Positions 37,401 to 50,800 are shown, numbered from the stretch's first letter. The stretch is DNA of 64,000 nucleotides from Pleodorina starrii (GCA_030267565.1 BRXU01000009.1:3492315-3556314), one strand, 5' to 3'. Made by a program: numbers and translations. Notes: generated from the sequence alone by a model not told the origin.

Positions 37401-38780
37401 TATTCGTTTTTCTTTGGCAATGTTAGGCGGTTGGCAATTGTGCTGGTCGACTGCATGGGACCTGTCGTACGCCTGAGTGGCGGCCACTCAGGCGTACGAC
37501 AGGTCCCACTCGCACTAAAGGATTTGTTTTGCTCGGCCTTGGTGTGTGATACTGTTTCCTTTGAACTTTCTTGACACCGTAACTACGGTCATGACCGTGC
37601 TCGAGCACGGTCCCCAATAAATACCGCCACTACGGTCAAGACCGTGCTCAGCATGCTCGAGCGTGCTCAGCCACGCCAGTGCAGATTTAGCCTGCCAAAA
37701 TGCAGTGGTAAAGTTTCTATAGCTGTGTCTAGCAACGCAGAGCACGGTGTCAAAGTGGGCGCTTCCCTGTGGCGCGCGCGCCGGCATTGGTGCGGGTCGA
37801 CTGCATGGGACCTGTCGTACGCCTGAGTGGCGGCCACTCAGGCGTACGACAGGTCCCACTCGCACTAAAGGATTTGTTTTGCTCGTGATACTGTTTCCGT
37901 TGAACTTTCTTTGACAAAACCATAACTTTTATTCGTTTTTCTTTGGCAATGTTAGGCGGTTGGCAATTGTGCTGGTCGACTGCATGGGACCTGTCGTACG
38001 CCTGAGTGGCGGCCACTCAGGCGTACGACAGGTCCCACTCGCACTAAAGGATTTGTTTTGCTCGGCCTTGGTGTGTGATACTGTTTCCTTTGAACTTTCT
38101 TGACACCGTAACTACGGTCATGACCGTGCTCGAGCACGGTCCCCAATAAATACCGCCACTACGGTCAAGACCGTGCTCAGCATGCTCGAGCGTGCTCAGC
38201 CACGCCAGTGCAGATTTAGCCTGCCAAAATGCAGTGGTAAAGTTTCTATAGCTGTGTCTAGCAACGCAGAGCACGGTGTCAAAGTGGGCGCTTCCCTGTG
38301 GCGCGCGCGCCGGCAATAATTGTGCTGGTCGACTGCATGGGACCTGTCGTACGCCTGAGTGGCGGCCACTCAGGCGTACGACAGGTCCCACTCGCACTAA
38401 AGGATTTGTTTTGCTCGTGATACTGTTTCCGTTGAACTTTCTTTGACAAAACCATAACTTTCTTATTCGTTTATCTTTGGCAATGTTAGGCGGTTGGCAA
38501 TTGTGCTGGTCGACTGCATGGGACCTGTCGTACGCCTGAGTGGCGGCCACTCAGGCGTACGTCAGGTCCCACTCGCACTAAAGGATTTGTTTTGCTCGGC
38601 TGGTGATACTGTTTCCTTTGAACTTTCTGGACACCGTAATCTACGGTCTTGACCGTGCCGAGCACGCGGTCCCCATAAATACCGCCACTACGGGTCAAGA
38701 CCGAGCTCAGCATGCTCGAGCGTGCTCAGCCACGCCTAGTGCAGATTTAGCCTGCCTAAATGCAGTGGATAAAGTTTAAT

Positions 38781-38796
38781 ACATCGTCGTGTCGTG
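38781..38796. other. 16-mer barcode-like tag, left side of adapter (artefact)
   Basis: ACATCGTCGTGTCGTG is not part of any satellite unit and is the exact reverse complement of 38846-38861. From memory it matches a standard PacBio 16-nt barcode (I believe bc1020). Satellite sequence stops immediately before it, at AAAGTTTAAT. Confidence 0.9.
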
Positions 38797-38845
38797 ATTC
38801 TCTCTCTTTTCCTCCTACTCCCCCGTTGTTGTTGTTGAGAGAGAT
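38797..38845. other. PacBio SMRTbell hairpin adapter left in the assembly (artefact)
   Basis: The segment reads ATT, then CTCTCTCTTTTCCTCCT, a slightly corrupted C/T stretch, then GTTGTTGTTGTTGAGAGAGA and T. That is the SMRTbell adapter as I remember it, with a few single-base errors (an extra T at 38798-38799, and an A plus extra Cs at 38817-38824). The AT-CTCTCTC and GAGAGAG-AT ends pair as the adapter stem. It is flanked by identical 16-mers in inverse orientation and then by the same satellite position in inverse orientation, exactly as in an unsplit polymerase read. Confidence 0.95.
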
Positions 38846-38861
38846 CACGACACGACGATGT
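38846..38861. other. 16-mer barcode-like tag, right side of adapter (artefact)
   Basis: CACGACACGACGATGT follows the adapter directly and precedes the satellite, which resumes at TAGAAACTTTACC on the opposite strand. Confidence 0.9.
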
Positions 38862-41800
38862 TAGAAACTTTACCACTGCATTTTGGCAGGCTAAATCTGC
38901 ACTGGCGTGGCTGAGCACGCTCGAGCATGCTGAGCACGGTCTTGACCGTAGTGGCGGTATTTATTGGGGACCGTGCTCGAGCACGGTCATGACCGTAGTT
39001 ACGGTGTCAAGAAAATTCAAAGGAAACAGTATCACACACCAAGGCCGAGCAAAACAAATCCTTTAGTGCGAGTGGGACCTGTCGTAAGCCTGAGAGGCCG
39101 CCACTCAGGCGTACGACAGGTCCCATGCAGTCGACCAGCACAATTGCCAACCGCCTAACATTGCCCAACAACAACGAATAAAGAAAGTTATGGTTTTGTC
39201 AAAGAAAGTTCAACGGAAACAGTATCACGAGCAAAACAAATCCTTTAGTGCGAGTGGGACCTGTCGTACGCCTGAGTGGCCGCCACTCAGGCGTACGACA
39301 GGTCCCATGCAGTCGACCAGCACAATTGCCGGCGCGCGCGCCACAGGGAAGCGCCCACTTTGACACCGTGCTCTGCGTTGCTAGACACAGCTATAGAAGC
39401 TTTACCACTGCATTTTGGCAGGCTAAATCTGCACTGGCGTGGCTGAGCACGCTCGAGCATGCTGAGCACGGTCTTGACCGTAGTGGCGGTATTTATTGGG
39501 GACCGTGCTCGAGCACGGTCATGACCGTAGTTACGGTGTCAAGAAAGTTCAAAGGAAACAGTATCACACACCAAGGCCGAGCAAAACAAATCCTTTAGTG
39601 CGAGTGGGACCTGTCGTACGCCTGAGAGGCCGCCACTCAGGCGTACGACATGGCCCATGCAATCGACCAGCACAATTGCCAACCGCCTAACATTGCCAAA
39701 GAAAAACGAATAAGGTAAAGTTATGGTTTTGTCAAGAAAGTTCAACGGAAACAGTATCACGAGCAAAACAAATCCTTTAGTGCGAGTGGGACCTGTCGTA
39801 CGCCTGAGTGGCCGCCACTCAGGCGTACGACAGGTCCCATGCAGTCGACCAGCACAATTGCCGGCGCGCGCGCCACAGGGAAGCGCCCACTTTGACACCG
39901 TGCTCTGCGTTGCTAGACACAGCTATAGAAACTTTACCACTGCATTTTGGCAGGCTAAATCTGCACTGGCGTGGCTGAGCACGCTCGAGCATGCTGAGCA
40001 CGGTCTTGACCGTAGTGGCGGTATTTATTGGGGACCGTGCTCGAGCACGGTCATGACCGTAGTTACGGTGTCAAGAAAGTTCAAAGGAAACAGTATCACA
40101 CACCAAGGCCGAGCAAAACAAATCCTTTAGTGCGAGTGGGACCTGTCGTACGCCTGAGAGGCCGCCACTCAGGCGTACGACAGGTCCCATGCAATCGACC
40201 AGCACAATTGCCAACCGCCTAACATTGCCAAAGAAAAACGAATAAAGGTAAAAGTTATGGTTTTGTCAAAGAAAGTTCAACGGAAACAGTATCACGAGCA
40301 AAACAAATCCTTTAGTGCGAGTGGGACCTGTCGTACGCCTGAGTGGCCGCCACTCAGGCGTACGACAGGTCCCATGCAGTCGACCAGCACAATTGCCGGC
40401 GCGCGCGCCACAGGGAAGCGCCCACTTTGACACCGTGCTCTGCGTTGCTAGACACAGCTATAGAAACTTTACCACTGCATTTTGGCAGGCTAAATCTGCA
40501 CTGGCGTGGCTGAGCACGCTCGAGCATGCTGAGCACGGTCTTGACCGTAGTGGCGGTATTTATTGGGGACCGTGCTCGAGCACGGTCATGACCGTAGTTA
40601 CGGTGTCAAGAAAGTTCAAAGGAAACAGTATCACACACCAAGGCCGAGCAAAACAAATCCTTTAGTGCGAGTGGGACCTGTCGTACGCCTGAGAGGCCGC
40701 CACTCACGCGTACGACAGGTCCCATGCAATCGACCAGCACAATTGCCAACCGCCTAACATTGCCAAAGAAAAACGAATAAAGGTAAAAGTTATGGTTTTG
40801 TCAAAGAAAGTTCAACGGAAACAGTATCACGAGCAAAACAAATCCTTTAGTGCGAGTGGGACCTGTCGTACGCCTGAGTGGCCGCCACTCAGGCGTACGA
40901 CAGGTCCCATGCAGTCGACCAGCACAATTGCCGGCGCGCGCGCCACAGGGAAGCGCCCACTTTGACACCGTGCTCTGCGTTGCTAGACACAGCTATAGAA
41001 GCTTTACCACTGCATTTTGGCAGGCTAAATCTGCACTGGCGTGGCTGAGCACGCTCGAGCATGCTGAGCACGGTCTTGACCGTAGTGGCGGTATTTATTG
41101 GGGACCGTGCTCGAGCACGGTCATGACCGTAGTTACGGTGTCAAGAAAGTTCAAAGGAAACAGTATCACACACCAAGGCCGAGCAAAACAAATCCTTTAG
41201 TGCGAGTGGGACCTGTCGTACGCCTGAGAGGCCGCCACTCAGGCGTACGACATGGCCCATGCAATCGACCAGCACAATTGCCAACCGCCTAACATTGCCA
41301 AAGAAAAACGAATAAAGGTAAAAGTTATGGTTTTGTCAAAGAAAGTTCAACGGAAACAGTATCACGAGCAAAACAAATCCTTTAGTGCGAGTGGGACCTG
41401 TCGTACGCCTGAGTGGCCGCCACTCAGGCGTACGACAGGTCCCATGCAGTCGACCAGCACAATTGCCGGCGCGCGCGCCACAGGGAAGCGCCCACTTTGA
41501 CACCGTGCTCTGCGTTGCTAGACACAGCTATAGAAACTTTACCACTGCATTTTGGCAGGCTAAATCTGCACTGGCGTGGCTGAGCACGCTCGAGCATGCT
41601 GAGCACGGTCTTGACCGTAGTGGCGGTATTTATTGGGGACCGTGCTCGAGCACGGTCATGACCGTAGTTACGGTGTCAAGAAAGTTCAAAGGAAACAGTA
41701 TCACACACCAAGGCCGAGCAAAACAAATCCTTTAGTGCGAGTGGGACCTGTCGTACGCCTGAGAGGCCGCCACTCAGGCGTACGACATGGCCCATGCAAT

Positions 41801-44800
41801 CGACCAGCACAATTGCCAACCGCCTAACATTGCCAAACAAAACGAATAAAGGTAAAAGTTATGGTTTTGTCAAAGAAAGTTCAACGGAAACAGTATCACG
41901 AGCAAAACAAATCCTTTAGTGCGAGTGGGACCTGTCGTACGCCTGAGTGGCCGCCACACAGGCGTACGACAGGTCCCATGCCGTCGACCAGCACAAATTC
42001 CGGCGCGCGCGCCACAGGGAAGCGCCCACTTTGACACCGTGCTCTGCGTTGCTAGACACAGCTATAGAAACTTTACCACTGCATTTTGGCAGGCTAAATC
42101 TGCACTGGCGTGGCTGAGCACGCTCGAGCATGCTGAGCACGGTCTTGACCGTAGTGGCGGTATTTATTGGGGACCGTGCTCGAGCACGGTCATGACCGTA
42201 GTTACGGTGTCAAGAAAGTTCAAAGGAAACAGTATCACACACCAAGGCCGAGCAAAACAAATCCTTTAGTGCGAGTGGGACCTGTCGTACGCCTGAGAGG
42301 CCGCCACTCAGGCGTACGACAGGTCCCATGCAATCGACCAGCACAATTGCCAACCGCCTAACATTGCCAAAGATAAACGAATAAAGGTAAAAGTTATGGT
42401 TTTGTCAAAGAAAGTTCAACGGAAACAGTATCACGAGCAAAACAAATCCTTTAGTGCGAGTGGGACCTGTCGTACGCCTGAGTGGCCGCCACTCAGGCGT
42501 ACGACAGGTCCCATGCAGTCGACCAGCACAATTGCCGGCGCGCGCGCCACAGGGAAGCGCCCACTTTGACACCGTGCTCTGCGTTGCTAGACACAGCTAT
42601 AGAAGCTTTACCACTGCATTTTGGCAGGCTAAATCTGCACTGGCGTGGCTGAGCACGCTCGAGCATGCTGAGCACGGTCTTGACCGTAGTGGCGGTATTT
42701 ATTGGGGACCGTGCTCGAGCACGGTCATGACCGTAGTTACGGTGTCAAGAAAGTTCAAAGGAAACAGTATCACACACCAAGGCCGAGCAAAACAAATCCT
42801 TTAGTGCGAGTGGGACCTGTCGTACGCCTGAGAGGCCGCCACTCAGGCGTACGACAGGTCCCATGCAATCGACCAGCACAATTGCCAACCGCCTAACATT
42901 GCCAAAGAAAAACGAATAAAGGTAAAAGTTATGGTTTTGTCAAAGAAAGTTCAACGGAAACAGTATCACGAGCAAAACAAATCCTTTAGTGCGAGTGGGA
43001 CCTGTCGTACGCCTGAGTGGCCGCCACTCAGGCGTACGACAGGTCCCATGCAGTCGACCAGCACAATTGCCGGCGCGCGCGCCACAGGGAAGCGCCCACT
43101 TTGACACCGTGCTCTGCGTTGCTAGACACAGCTATAGAAACTTTACCACTGCATTTTGGCAGGCTAAATCTGCACTGGCGTGGCTGAGCACGCTCGAGCA
43201 TGCTGAGCACGGTCTTGACCGTAGTGGCGGTATTTATTGGGGACCGTGCTCGAGCACGGTCATGACCGTAGTTACGGTGTCAAGAAAGTTCAAAGGAAAC
43301 AGTATCACACACCAAGGCCGAGCAAAACAAATCCTTTAGTGCGAGTGGGACCTGTCGTACGCCTGAGAGGCCGCCACTCAGGCGTACGACATGTCCCATG
43401 CAATCGACCAGCACAATTGCCAACCGCCTAACATTGCCAAAGAAAAACGAATAAAGGTAAAAGTTATGGTTTTGTCAAAGAAAGTTCAACGGAAACAGTA
43501 TCACGAGCAAAACAAATCCTTTAGTGCGAGTGGGACCTGTCGTACGCCTGAGTGGCCGCCACTCAGGCGTACGACAGGTCCCATGCAGTCGACCAGCACA
43601 ATTGCCGGCGCGCGCGCCACAGGGAAGCGCCCACTTTGACACCGTGCTCTGCGTTGCTAGACACAGCTATAGAAACTTTACCACTGCATTTTGGCAGGCT
43701 AAATCTGCACTGGCGTGGCTGAGCACGCTCGAGCATGCTGAGCACGGTCTTGACCGTAGTGGCGGTATTTATTGGGGACCGTGCTCGAGCACGGTCATGA
43801 CCGTAGTTACGGTGTCAAGAAAGTTCAAAGGAAACAGTATCACACACCAAGGCCGAGCAAAACAAATCCTTTAGTGCGAGTGGGACCTGTCGTACGCCTG
43901 AGAGGCCGCCACTCAGGCGTACGACATGTCCCATGCAATCGACCAGCACAATTGCCAACCGCCTAACATTGCCAAAGAAAACGAATAAGGTAAAAGTTAT
44001 GGTTTTGTCAAAGAAAGTTCAACGGAAACAGTATCACGAGCAAAACAAATCCTTTAGTGCGAGTGGGACCTGTCGTACGCCTGAGTGGCCGCCACTCAGG
44101 CGTACGACAGGTCCCATGCAGTCGACCAGCACAATTGCCGGCGCGCGCGCCACAGGGAAGCGCCCACTTTGACACCGTGCTCTGCGTTGCTAGACACAGC
44201 TATAGAAGCTTTACCACTGCATTTTGGCAGGCTAAATCTGCACTGGCGTGGCTGAGCACGCTCGAGCATGCTGAGCACGGTCTTGACCGTAGTGGCGGTA
44301 TTTATTGGGGACCGTGCTCGAGCACGGTCATGACCGTAGTTACGGTGTCAAGAAAGTTCAAAGGAAACAGTATCACACACCAAGGCCGAGCAAAACAAAT
44401 CCTTTAGTGCGAGTGGGACCTGTCGTACGCCTGAGAGGCCGCCACTCAGGCGTACGACAGGTCCCATGCAATCGACCAGCACAATTGCCAACCGCCTAAC
44501 ATTGCCAAAGAAAAACGAATAAAGGTAAAAGTTATGGTTTTGTCAAAGAAAGTTCAACGGAAACAGTATCACGAGCAAAACAAATCCTTTAGTGCGAGTG
44601 GGACCTGTCGTACGCCTGAGTGGCCGCCACTCAGGCGTACGACAGGTCCCATGCAGTCGACCAGCACAATTGCCGGCGCGCGCGCCACAGGGAAGCGCCC
44701 ACTTTGACACCGTGCTCTGCGTTGCTAGACACAGCTATAGAAACTTTACCACTGCATTTTGGCAGGCTAAATCTGCACTGGCGTGGCTGAGCACGCTCGA

Positions 44801-47800
44801 GCATGCTGAGCACGGTCTTGACCGTAGTGGCGGTATTTATTGGGGACCGTGCTCGAGCACGGTCATGACCGTAGTTACGGTGTCAAGAAAGTTCAAAGGA
44901 AACAGTATCACACACCAAGGCCGAGCAAAACAAATCCTTTAGTGCGAGTGGGACCTGTCGTACGCCTGAGAGGCCGCCACTCAGGCGTACGACATGGCCC
45001 ATGCAATCGACCAGCACAATTGCCAACCGCCTAACATTGCCAAAGAAAAACGAATAAAGGTAAAAGTTATGGTTTTGTCAAAGAAAGTTCAACGGAAACA
45101 GTATCACGAGCAAAACAAATCCTTTAGTGCGAGTGGGACCTGTCGTACGCCTGAGTGGCCGCCACTCAGGCGTACGACAGGTCCCATGCAGTCGACCAGC
45201 ACAATTGCCGGCGCGCGCGCCACAGGGAAGCGCCCACTTTGACACCGTGCTCTGCGTTGCTAGACACAGCTATAGAAACTTTACCACTGCATTTTGGCAG
45301 GCTAAATCTGCACTGGCGTGGCTGAGCACGCTCGAGCATGCTGAGCACGGTCTTGACCGTAGTGGCGGTATTTATTGGGGACCGTGCTCGAGCACGGTCA
45401 TGACCGTAGTTACGGTGTCAAGAAAGTTCAAAGGAAACAGTATCACACACCAAGGCCGAGCAAAACAAATCCTTTAGTGCGAGTGGGACCTGTCGTACGC
45501 CTGAGAGGCCGCCACTCAGGCGTACGACAGGTCCCATGCAGTCGACCAGCACAATTGCCAACCGCCTAACATTGCCAAAGAAAAACGAATAAAGGTAAAA
45601 GTTATGGTTTTGTCAAAGAAAGTTCAACGGAAACAGTATCACGAGCAAAACAAATCCTTTAGTGCGAGTGGGACCTGTCGTACGCCTGAGTGGCCGCCAC
45701 TCAGGCGTACGACAGGTCCCATGCAGTCGACCAGCACAATTGCCGGCGCGCGCGCCACAGGGAAGCGCCCACTTTGACACCGTGCTCTGCGTTGCTAGAC
45801 ACAGCTATAGAAACTTTACCACTGCATTTTGGCAGGCTAAATCTGCACTGGCGTGGCTGAGCACGCTCGAGCATGCTGAGCACGGTCTTGACCGTAGTGG
45901 CGGTATTTATTGGGGACCGTGCTCGAGCACGGTCATGACCGTAGTTACGGTGTCAAGAAAGTTCAAAGGAAACAGTATCACACACCAAGGCCGAGCAAAA
46001 CAAATCCTTTAGTGCGAGTGGGACCTGTCGTACGCCTGAGAGGCCGCCACTCAGGCGTACGACATGTCCCATGCAATCGACCAGCACAATTGCCAACCGC
46101 CTAACATTGCCAAAGAAAAACGAATAAAGGTAAAAGTTATGGTTTTGTCAAAGAAAGTTCAACGGAAACAGTATCACGAGCAAAACAAATCCTTTAGTGC
46201 GAGTGGGACCTGTCGTACGCCTGAGTGGCCGCCACTCAGGCGTACGACAGGTCCCATGCAGTCGACCAGCACAATTGCCGGCGCGCGCGCCACAGGGAAG
46301 CGCCCACTTTGACACCGTGCTCTGCGTTGCTAGACACAGCTATAGAAACTTTACCACTGCATTTTGGCAGGCTAAATCTGCACTGGCGTGGCTGAGCACG
46401 CTCGAGCATGCTGAGCACGGTCTTGACCGTAGTGGCGGTATTTATTGGGGACCGTGCTCGAGCACGGTCATGACCGTAGTTACGGTGTCAAGAAAGTTCA
46501 AAGGAAACAGTATCACACACCAAGGCCGAGCAAAACAAATCCTTTAGTGCGAGTGGGACCTGTCGTACGCCTGAGAGGCCGCCACTCAGGCGTACGACAT
46601 GTCCCATGCAATCGACCAGCACAATTGCCAACCGCCTAACATTGCCAAAGAAAAACGAATAAAGGTAAAAGTTATGGTTTTGTCAAAGAAAGTTCAACGG
46701 AAACAGTATCACGAGCAAAACAAATCCTTTAGTGCGAGTGGGACCTGTCGTACGCCTGAGTGGCCGCCACTCAGGCGTACGACAGGTCCCATGCAGTCGA
46801 CCAGCACAATTGCCGGCGCGCGCGCCACAGGGAAGCGCCCACTTTGACACCGTGCTCTGCGTTGCTAGACACAGCTATAGAAACTTTACCACTGCATTTT
46901 GGCAGGCTAAATCTGCACTGGCGTGGCTGAGCACGCTCGAGCATGCTGAGCACGGTCTTGACCGTAGTGGCGGTATTTATTGGGGACCGTGCTCGAGCAC
47001 GGTCATGACCGTAGTTACGGTGTCAAGAAAGTTCAAAGGAAACAGTATCACACACCAAGGCCGAGCAAAACAAATCCTTTAGTGCGAGTGGGACCTGTCG
47101 TACGCCTGAGAGGCCGCCACTCAGGCGTACGACATGTCCCATGCAATCGACCAGCACAATTGCCAACCGCCTAACATTGCCAAAGAAAAACGAATAAAGG
47201 TAAAAGTTATGGTTTTGTCAAAGAAAGTTCAACGGAAACAGTATCACGAGCAAAACAAATCCTTTAGTGCGAGTGGGACCTGTCGTACGCCTGAGTGGCC
47301 GCCACTCAGGCGTACGACAGGTCCCATGCAGTCGACCAGCACAATTGCCGGCGCGCGCGCCACAGGGAAGCGCCCACTTTGACACCGTGCTCTGCGTTGC
47401 TAGACACAGCTATAGAAACTTTACCACTGCATTTTGGCAGGCTAAATCTGCACTGGCGTGGCTGAGCACGCTCGAGCATGCTGAGCACGGTCTTGACCGT
47501 AGTGGCGGTATTTATTGGGGACCGTGCTCGAGCACGGTCATGACCGTAGTTACGGTGTCAAGAAAGTTCAAAGGAAACAGTATCACACACCAAGGCCGAG
47601 CAAAACAAATCCTTTAGTGCGAGTGGGACCTGTCGTACGCCTGAGAGGCCGCCACTCAGGCGTACGACAGGTCCCATGCAGTCGACCAGCACAATTGCCA
47701 ACCGCCTAACATTGCCAAAGAAAAACGAATAAAGGTAAAGTTATGGTTTTGTCAAAGAAAGTTCAACGGAAACAGTATCACGAGCAAAACAAATCCTTTA

Positions 47801-50800
47801 GTGCGAGTGGGACCTGTCGTACGCCTGAGTGGCCGCCACTCAGGCGTACGACAGGTCCCATGCAGTCGACCAGCACAATTGCCGGCGCGCGCGCCACAGG
47901 GAAGCGCCCACTTTGACACCGTGCTCTGCGTTGACACAGCTATAGAAACTTTGCCACTGCATTTTGGCAGGCTAAATCTGCACTGGCGTGGCTGAGCACG
48001 CTCGAGCATGCTGAGCACGGTCTTGACCGTAGTGGCGGTATTTATTGGGGACCTTGCTCGAGCACGGTCATGACCGTAGTTACGGTGTCAAGAAAGTTCA
48101 AAGGAAACAGTATCACACGCCAAGGCCGAGAAAAAACAAATCCTTTAGTGCGAGTGGGACCTGTCGTACGCCTGAGAGGCCGCCACTCAGGCGTACGACA
48201 TGGCCCATGCAATCGACCAGCACAATTGCCGGCACGCGCGCCACAGGGAAGCGCCCACTTTGACACCGTGCTCTGCGTTGACACAGCTATAGAAACTTTA
48301 CCACTGCATTTTGGCAGGCTAAATCTGCACTGGCGTGGCTGAGCACGCTCGAGCACGCTGAGCACGGTCTTGACCGTAGTGGCGGCACAATTGCCAACCG
48401 CCTAACATTGCCAAAGAAAAACGAATAAAGGTAAAAGTTATGGTTTTGTCAAAGAAAGTTCAACGGAAACAGTATCACGAGCAAAACAAATCCTTTAGTG
48501 CGAGTGGGACCTGTCGTACGCCTGAGTGGCCGCCACTCAGGCGTACGACAGGTCCCATGCAGTCGACCAGCACAATTATTGCCGGCGCGCGCGCCACAGG
48601 GAAGCGCCCACTTTGACACCGTGCTCTGCGTTGCTAGACACAGCTATAGAAACTTTACCACTGCATTTTGGCAGGCTAAATCTGCACTGGCGTGGCTGAG
48701 CACGCTCGAGCATGCTGAGCACGGTCTTGACCGTAGTGGCGGTATTTATTGGGGACCGTGCTCGAGCACGGTCATGACCGTAGTTACGGTGTCAAGAAAG
48801 TTCAAAGGAAACAGTATCACACACCAAGGCCGAGCAAAACAAATCCTTTAGTGCGAGTGGGACCTGTCGTACGCCTGAGTGGCCGCCACTCAGGTGTACG
48901 ACAGGTCCCATGCAGTCGACCAGCACAATTGCCAACCGCCTAACATTGCCAAAGATAAACGAATAAAAGTTATGGTTTTGTCAAAGAAAGTTCAACGGAA
49001 ACAGTATCACGAGCAAAACAAATCCTTTAGTGCGAGTGGGACCTGTCGTACGCCTGAGTGGCCGCCACTCAGGCGTACGACAGGTCCCATGCAGTCGACC
49101 AGCACAATTATTGCCGGCGCGCGCGCCACAGGGAAGCGCCCACTTTGACACCGTGCTCTGCGTTGCTAGACACAGCTATAGAAACTTTACCACTGCATTT
49201 TGGCAGGCTAAATCTGCACTGGCGTGGCTGAGCACGCTCGAGCATGCTGAGCACGGTCTTGACCGTAGTGGCGGTATTTATTGGGGACCGTGCTCGAGCA
49301 CGGTCATGACCGTAGTTACGGTGTCAAGAAAGTTCAAAGGAAACAGTATCACACACCAAGGCCGAGCAAAACAAATCCTTTAGTGCGAGTGGGACCTGTC
49401 GTACGCCTGAGAGGCCGCCACTCAGGCGTACGACAGGTCCCATGCAGTCGACCAGCACAATTGCCAACCGCCTAACATTGCCAAAGATAAACGAATAAAA
49501 GTTATGGTTTTGTCAAAGAAAGTTCAACGGAAACAGTATCACGAGCAAAACAAATCCTTTAGTGCGAGTGGGACCTGTCGTACGCCTGAGTGGCCGCCAC
49601 TCAGGCGTACGACAGGTCCCATGCAGTCGACCAGCACAATTGCCGGCGCGCGCGCCACAGGGAAGCGCCCACTTTGACACCGTGCTCTGCGTTGCTAGAC
49701 ACAGCTATAGAAACTTTACCACTGCATTTTGGCAGGCTAAATCTGCACTGGCGTGGCTGAGCACGCTCGAGCATGCTGAGCACGGTCTTGACCGTAGTGG
49801 CGGTATTTATTGGGGACCGTGCTCGAGCACGGTCATGACCGTAGTTACGGTGTCAAGAAAGTTCAAAGGAAACAGTATCACACACCAAGGCCGAGCAAAA
49901 CAAATCCTTTAGTGCGAGTGGGACCTGTCGTACGCCTGAGTGGCCGCCACTCAGGCGTACGACAGGTCCCATGCAGTCGACCAGCACAATTGCCAACCGC
50001 CTAACATTGCCAAAGATAAACGAATAAAAGTTATGGTTTTGTCAAAGAAAGTTCAACGGAAACAGTATCACGAGCAAAACAAATCCTTTAGTGCGAGTGG
50101 GACCTGTCGTACGCCTGAGTGGCCGCCACTCAGGCGTACGACAGGTCCCATGCAGTCGACCAGCACAATTATTGCCGGCGCGCGCGCCACAGGGAAGCGC
50201 CCACTTTGACACCGTGCTCTGCGTTGCTAGACACAGCTATAGAAACTTTACCACTGCATTTTGGCAGGCTAAATCTGCACTGGCGTGGCTGAGCACGCTC
50301 GAGCATGCTGAGCACGGTCTTGACCGTAGTGGCGGTATTTATTGGGGACCGTGCTCGAGCACGGTCATGACCGTAGTTACGGTGTCAAGAAAGTTCAAAG
50401 GAAACAGTATCACACACCAAGGCCGAGCAAAACAAATCCTTTAGTGCGAGTGGGACCTGTCGTACGCCTGAGTGGCCGCCACTCAGGTGTACGACAGGTC
50501 CCATGCAGTCGACCAGCACAATTGCCAACCGCCTAACATTGCCAAAGATAAACGAAATTAGGTAATGTTATTGTTTTGTCAAAGAAAGTTCAACGGAAAC
50601 AGTATCACGAGCAAAACAAATCCTTTAGTGCGAGTGGGACCTGTCGTACGCCTGAGTGGCCGCCACTCAGGCGTACGACAGGTCCCATGCAGTCGACCAG
50701 CACAATTATTGCCGGCGCGCGCGCCACAGGGAAGCGCCCACTTTGACACCGTGCTCTGCGTTGCTAGACACAGCTATAGAAACTTTACCACTGCATTTTG

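Larger units (their letters stand above)
19604..38780 (+). repeat. Satellite array, main segment (34 L-type units)
   Basis: I count 34 L modules from anchors near 19792, 20324, 20860, 21773, 22675, 23207, 24046 and so on to about 38675. Most are 527-539 bp apart. Intervals 3, 4, 6 and 16 counted from the retrotransposon are longer (913, 902, 839, 723 bp) because they hold extra S modules. Unit families differ by small signatures, for example GTACACCTGAG (19.6-22.7 and 34.7-38.2 kb) against GGCCTCTCAGG (23-34.4 kb). Short open frames recur in every unit only because the DNA does. The last ~200 bp, before 38780, are rich in single-base indels. Confidence 0.95.
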
